Position numbers and translations under genes: made by a program. The notes below the pieces were generated by a model, which saw only the letters and a program-made list of their open reading frames with translations, did no database searches and was not told the origin of the DNA. From an uncultured Panacagrimonas sp. (lineage in GTDB: Bacteria; Pseudomonadota; Gammaproteobacteria; Nevskiales; Nevskiaceae), in NCBI GenBank assembly GCA_946481265.1, contig CAMLNE010000285.1, positions 1 to 5,429 on the forward strand: a stretch of DNA of 5,429 bases. The letters are read 5' to 3'. Each line of letters begins with the position of its first letter. Position 1 is the stretch's first letter. This document shows, in pieces, positions 5,374 through 5,429 of this stretch.

Positions 5374-5429
5374 TGCGGGAGGGGCTGGGGCTGGTCTACC
5401 TCCCGGTGTGTTTGCTGGGGGGCCCCACA
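5373..5429 (+). CDS. Possible start of a downstream gene, partial
   Basis: The stop TGA of the DUF2243 gene overlaps an ATG as TGATG (5371-5375). The frame from that ATG stays open for 19 codons to the window edge and begins MREGLGLVYLPVCLLGGPT, mildly hydrophobic after residue 5, as an N-terminal membrane or signal segment might be. There is no clear ribosome site, so translation would rely on coupling. A CtaG-like membrane protein is a common partner of DUF2243, but 19 residues are too few to identify anything. Confidence 0.3.
   Translation, partial: MREGLGLVYLPVCLLGGPT

Noticed and set aside
1..5429. CRISPR arrays, insertion sequences, tRNA or rRNA genes, long repeats
   Set aside because: I looked for regularly spaced repeats, transposase motifs, terminal repeats and RNA-gene signatures and saw none.

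Overview
The window is GC-rich chromosomal DNA with tightly packed, overlapping genes and frequent GTG/TTG starts. A type IV pilus pseudopilin gene and a mycobacterial-type arabinose-donor cassette sit together in an otherwise Gram-negative-looking context. This suggests a high-GC proteobacterium, perhaps of the Xanthomonadales (Lysobacter-like) type. The taxonomic call is inference from composition and gene content; no marker gene is present.

Left part (1-3870, minus strand): a four-gene operon read right to left. It comprises a HAD phosphatase-UbiA prenyltransferase fusion (3870-2404), a DprE1-like FAD oxidase (2407-1088), a DprE2-like short-chain reductase (1091-336) and the N-terminal part of a YbhN/LPG-synthase-type integral membrane protein (339-1, running off the window). 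Every junction is a 4-base stop/start overlap (GTGA, ATGA, GTGA), so the genes are probably translationally coupled. In order, the first three genes can supply every step from phosphoribosyl pyrophosphate plus polyprenyl phosphate to polyprenyl-phosphoryl-D-arabinofuranose: ribosyl-5-phosphate transfer, 5'-dephosphorylation, and C2' epimerisation by oxidation then reduction. The fourth gene could move or use the lipid-linked product. The glycosyltransferase that would spend the arabinose is not in the window.

Middle (3871-4226): a divergent intergenic region of about 356 bases with no convincing gene. It probably holds the promoters for both directions, and it has two small inverted repeats just before the pilin start.

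Right part (plus strand): a GspH/FimT-family minor pseudopilin (4227-4754) that appears to start at TTG. It is followed by a hairpin-rich spacer (4755-4905), a small four-helix DUF2243-type membrane protein (4906-5373), and possibly the first 19 codons of a further gene overlapping it by one base (5373-5429).

The main biological point is a compact, apparently complete D-arabinofuranose donor pathway outside Actinobacteria, beside a type IV pilin-like gene. This fits arabinosylation of pilin or another surface glycan, but that link is inference from proximity.
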